A stretch of 6,592 bases of DNA from Victivallales bacterium. GTDB taxonomy: Bacteria > Verrucomicrobiota > Lentisphaeria > Oligosphaerales > Oligosphaeraceae. The notes under the pieces are model-generated. The model did not search any database, was not told where the DNA came from, and was given only the letters and a program-made list of their open reading frames with translations. Made by a program: the position numbers and the translations under genes. Shown piece by piece: positions 6,349 to 6,592 of the stretch. The stretch covers positions 1 through 6,592 of the forward strand of contig JAFRLP010000078.1 of NCBI GenBank assembly GCA_017431185.1, given 5' to 3'. Within the stretch, counting starts at the first letter, position 1. Each line of letters starts with the position of its first letter.

Positions 6349-6592
6349 ATGTATCAAGTCCAGAAACGCAACGGAAAAGTCGTTGACTTTGACATAAGGA
6401 AAATCTCCAAGGCCATCAAGCAGGCCTTTGACGCGCAGAACAAGCAGAGCAATCCCTCCATCGTGGATTTTCTGGCGCTGAAGGTCACCGCTGACTTCGA
6501 GCCGAAAATCAAGGAGGGGCTGATTGCCGTGGAGGACATCCAGGACAGCGTGGAGTCCGTTCTGGTGCAGGCCGGCTATGCCGACGTCGCCA
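6349..6592 (+). CDS. nrdD: Anaerobic ribonucleoside-triphosphate reductase, N-terminal part
   Basis: The 81 complete codons present run off the window edge. They encode an ATP-cone domain: VQKRNGKVVDFDIRKI at the start, typical of the nucleotide-binding cone, followed by helices ending in an EDIQDSVESVL segment. In class III reductases this N-terminal domain binds ATP or dATP and sets overall activity; the enzyme reduces ribonucleoside triphosphates to deoxyribonucleotides under anaerobic conditions. The same cone occurs in class I and II reductases and in NrdR, so the fragment alone does not fix the class. Its place right after nrdG makes nrdD by far the most likely. The catalytic core and glycyl-radical site are outside the window. 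Confidence 0.85.
   Translation, partial: MYQVQKRNGKVVDFDIRKISKAIKQAFDAQNKQSNPSIVDFLALKVTADFEPKIKEGLIAVEDIQDSVESVLVQAGYADVA

Overview
The window looks like a piece of chromosome from a Lentisphaerae (Victivallis-like) bacterium or a close relative in the PVC group, probably an anaerobe from a gut or sediment. This is inferred from gene content. There is a prepilin-like protein of the FTLIELLVV / H-X9-DG type, a family hugely expanded in that phylum. It sits next to a large secreted protein with a CBM9-like domain and under a hybrid GntR/LacI-type sugar-responsive regulator. The other half encodes oxygen-sensitive (class III) ribonucleotide reduction. No taxonomic marker gene is present, so the assignment is tentative.

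Layout. Bases 1-162 hold two GC-rich hairpins beyond the last gene of a leftward operon. Bases 163-5304 (minus strand) form that operon, transcribed in the order regulator (5304-4261), secreted CBM9-like/glycosidase-like protein of 1084 aa (4195-941), prepilin-like protein of 257 aa (936-163). The regulator and the large gene are separated by 65 bp containing a strong GC hairpin that resembles a dispersed palindromic element. The large gene and the prepilin gene are only 4 bp apart, and the prepilin ribosome binding site directly abuts the upstream stop codon, so the two are probably translationally coupled. Bases 5305-5580 are a divergent control region. Bases 5581-6592 (plus strand) carry nrdG, the radical-SAM activase, followed by the 5' end of nrdD, which runs off the window in its ATP-cone.

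How the genes may work together. The regulator probably senses a sugar or glycan fragment with its periplasmic-binding-protein-like domain and controls its own operon through a 15-bp dyad at the predicted transcription start. The large protein carries a signal peptide and probably acts on a carbohydrate outside the cytoplasm. The pseudopilin is made together with it, but its role is unknown. NrdG and NrdD make deoxyribonucleotides without oxygen.

The densest signal is the 276-bp intergenic region. It has a near-consensus promoter in each direction and two NrdR-box-like sites exactly 31 bp apart over the nrdG promoter. A 10-bp sequence is repeated in inverted orientation at both promoters, and an 18-bp dyad lies between them. 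No wholly unknown system is evident. The best candidates for new biology are the secreted protein, its coupled pseudopilin with an odd double-motif leader, and the divergent control region.
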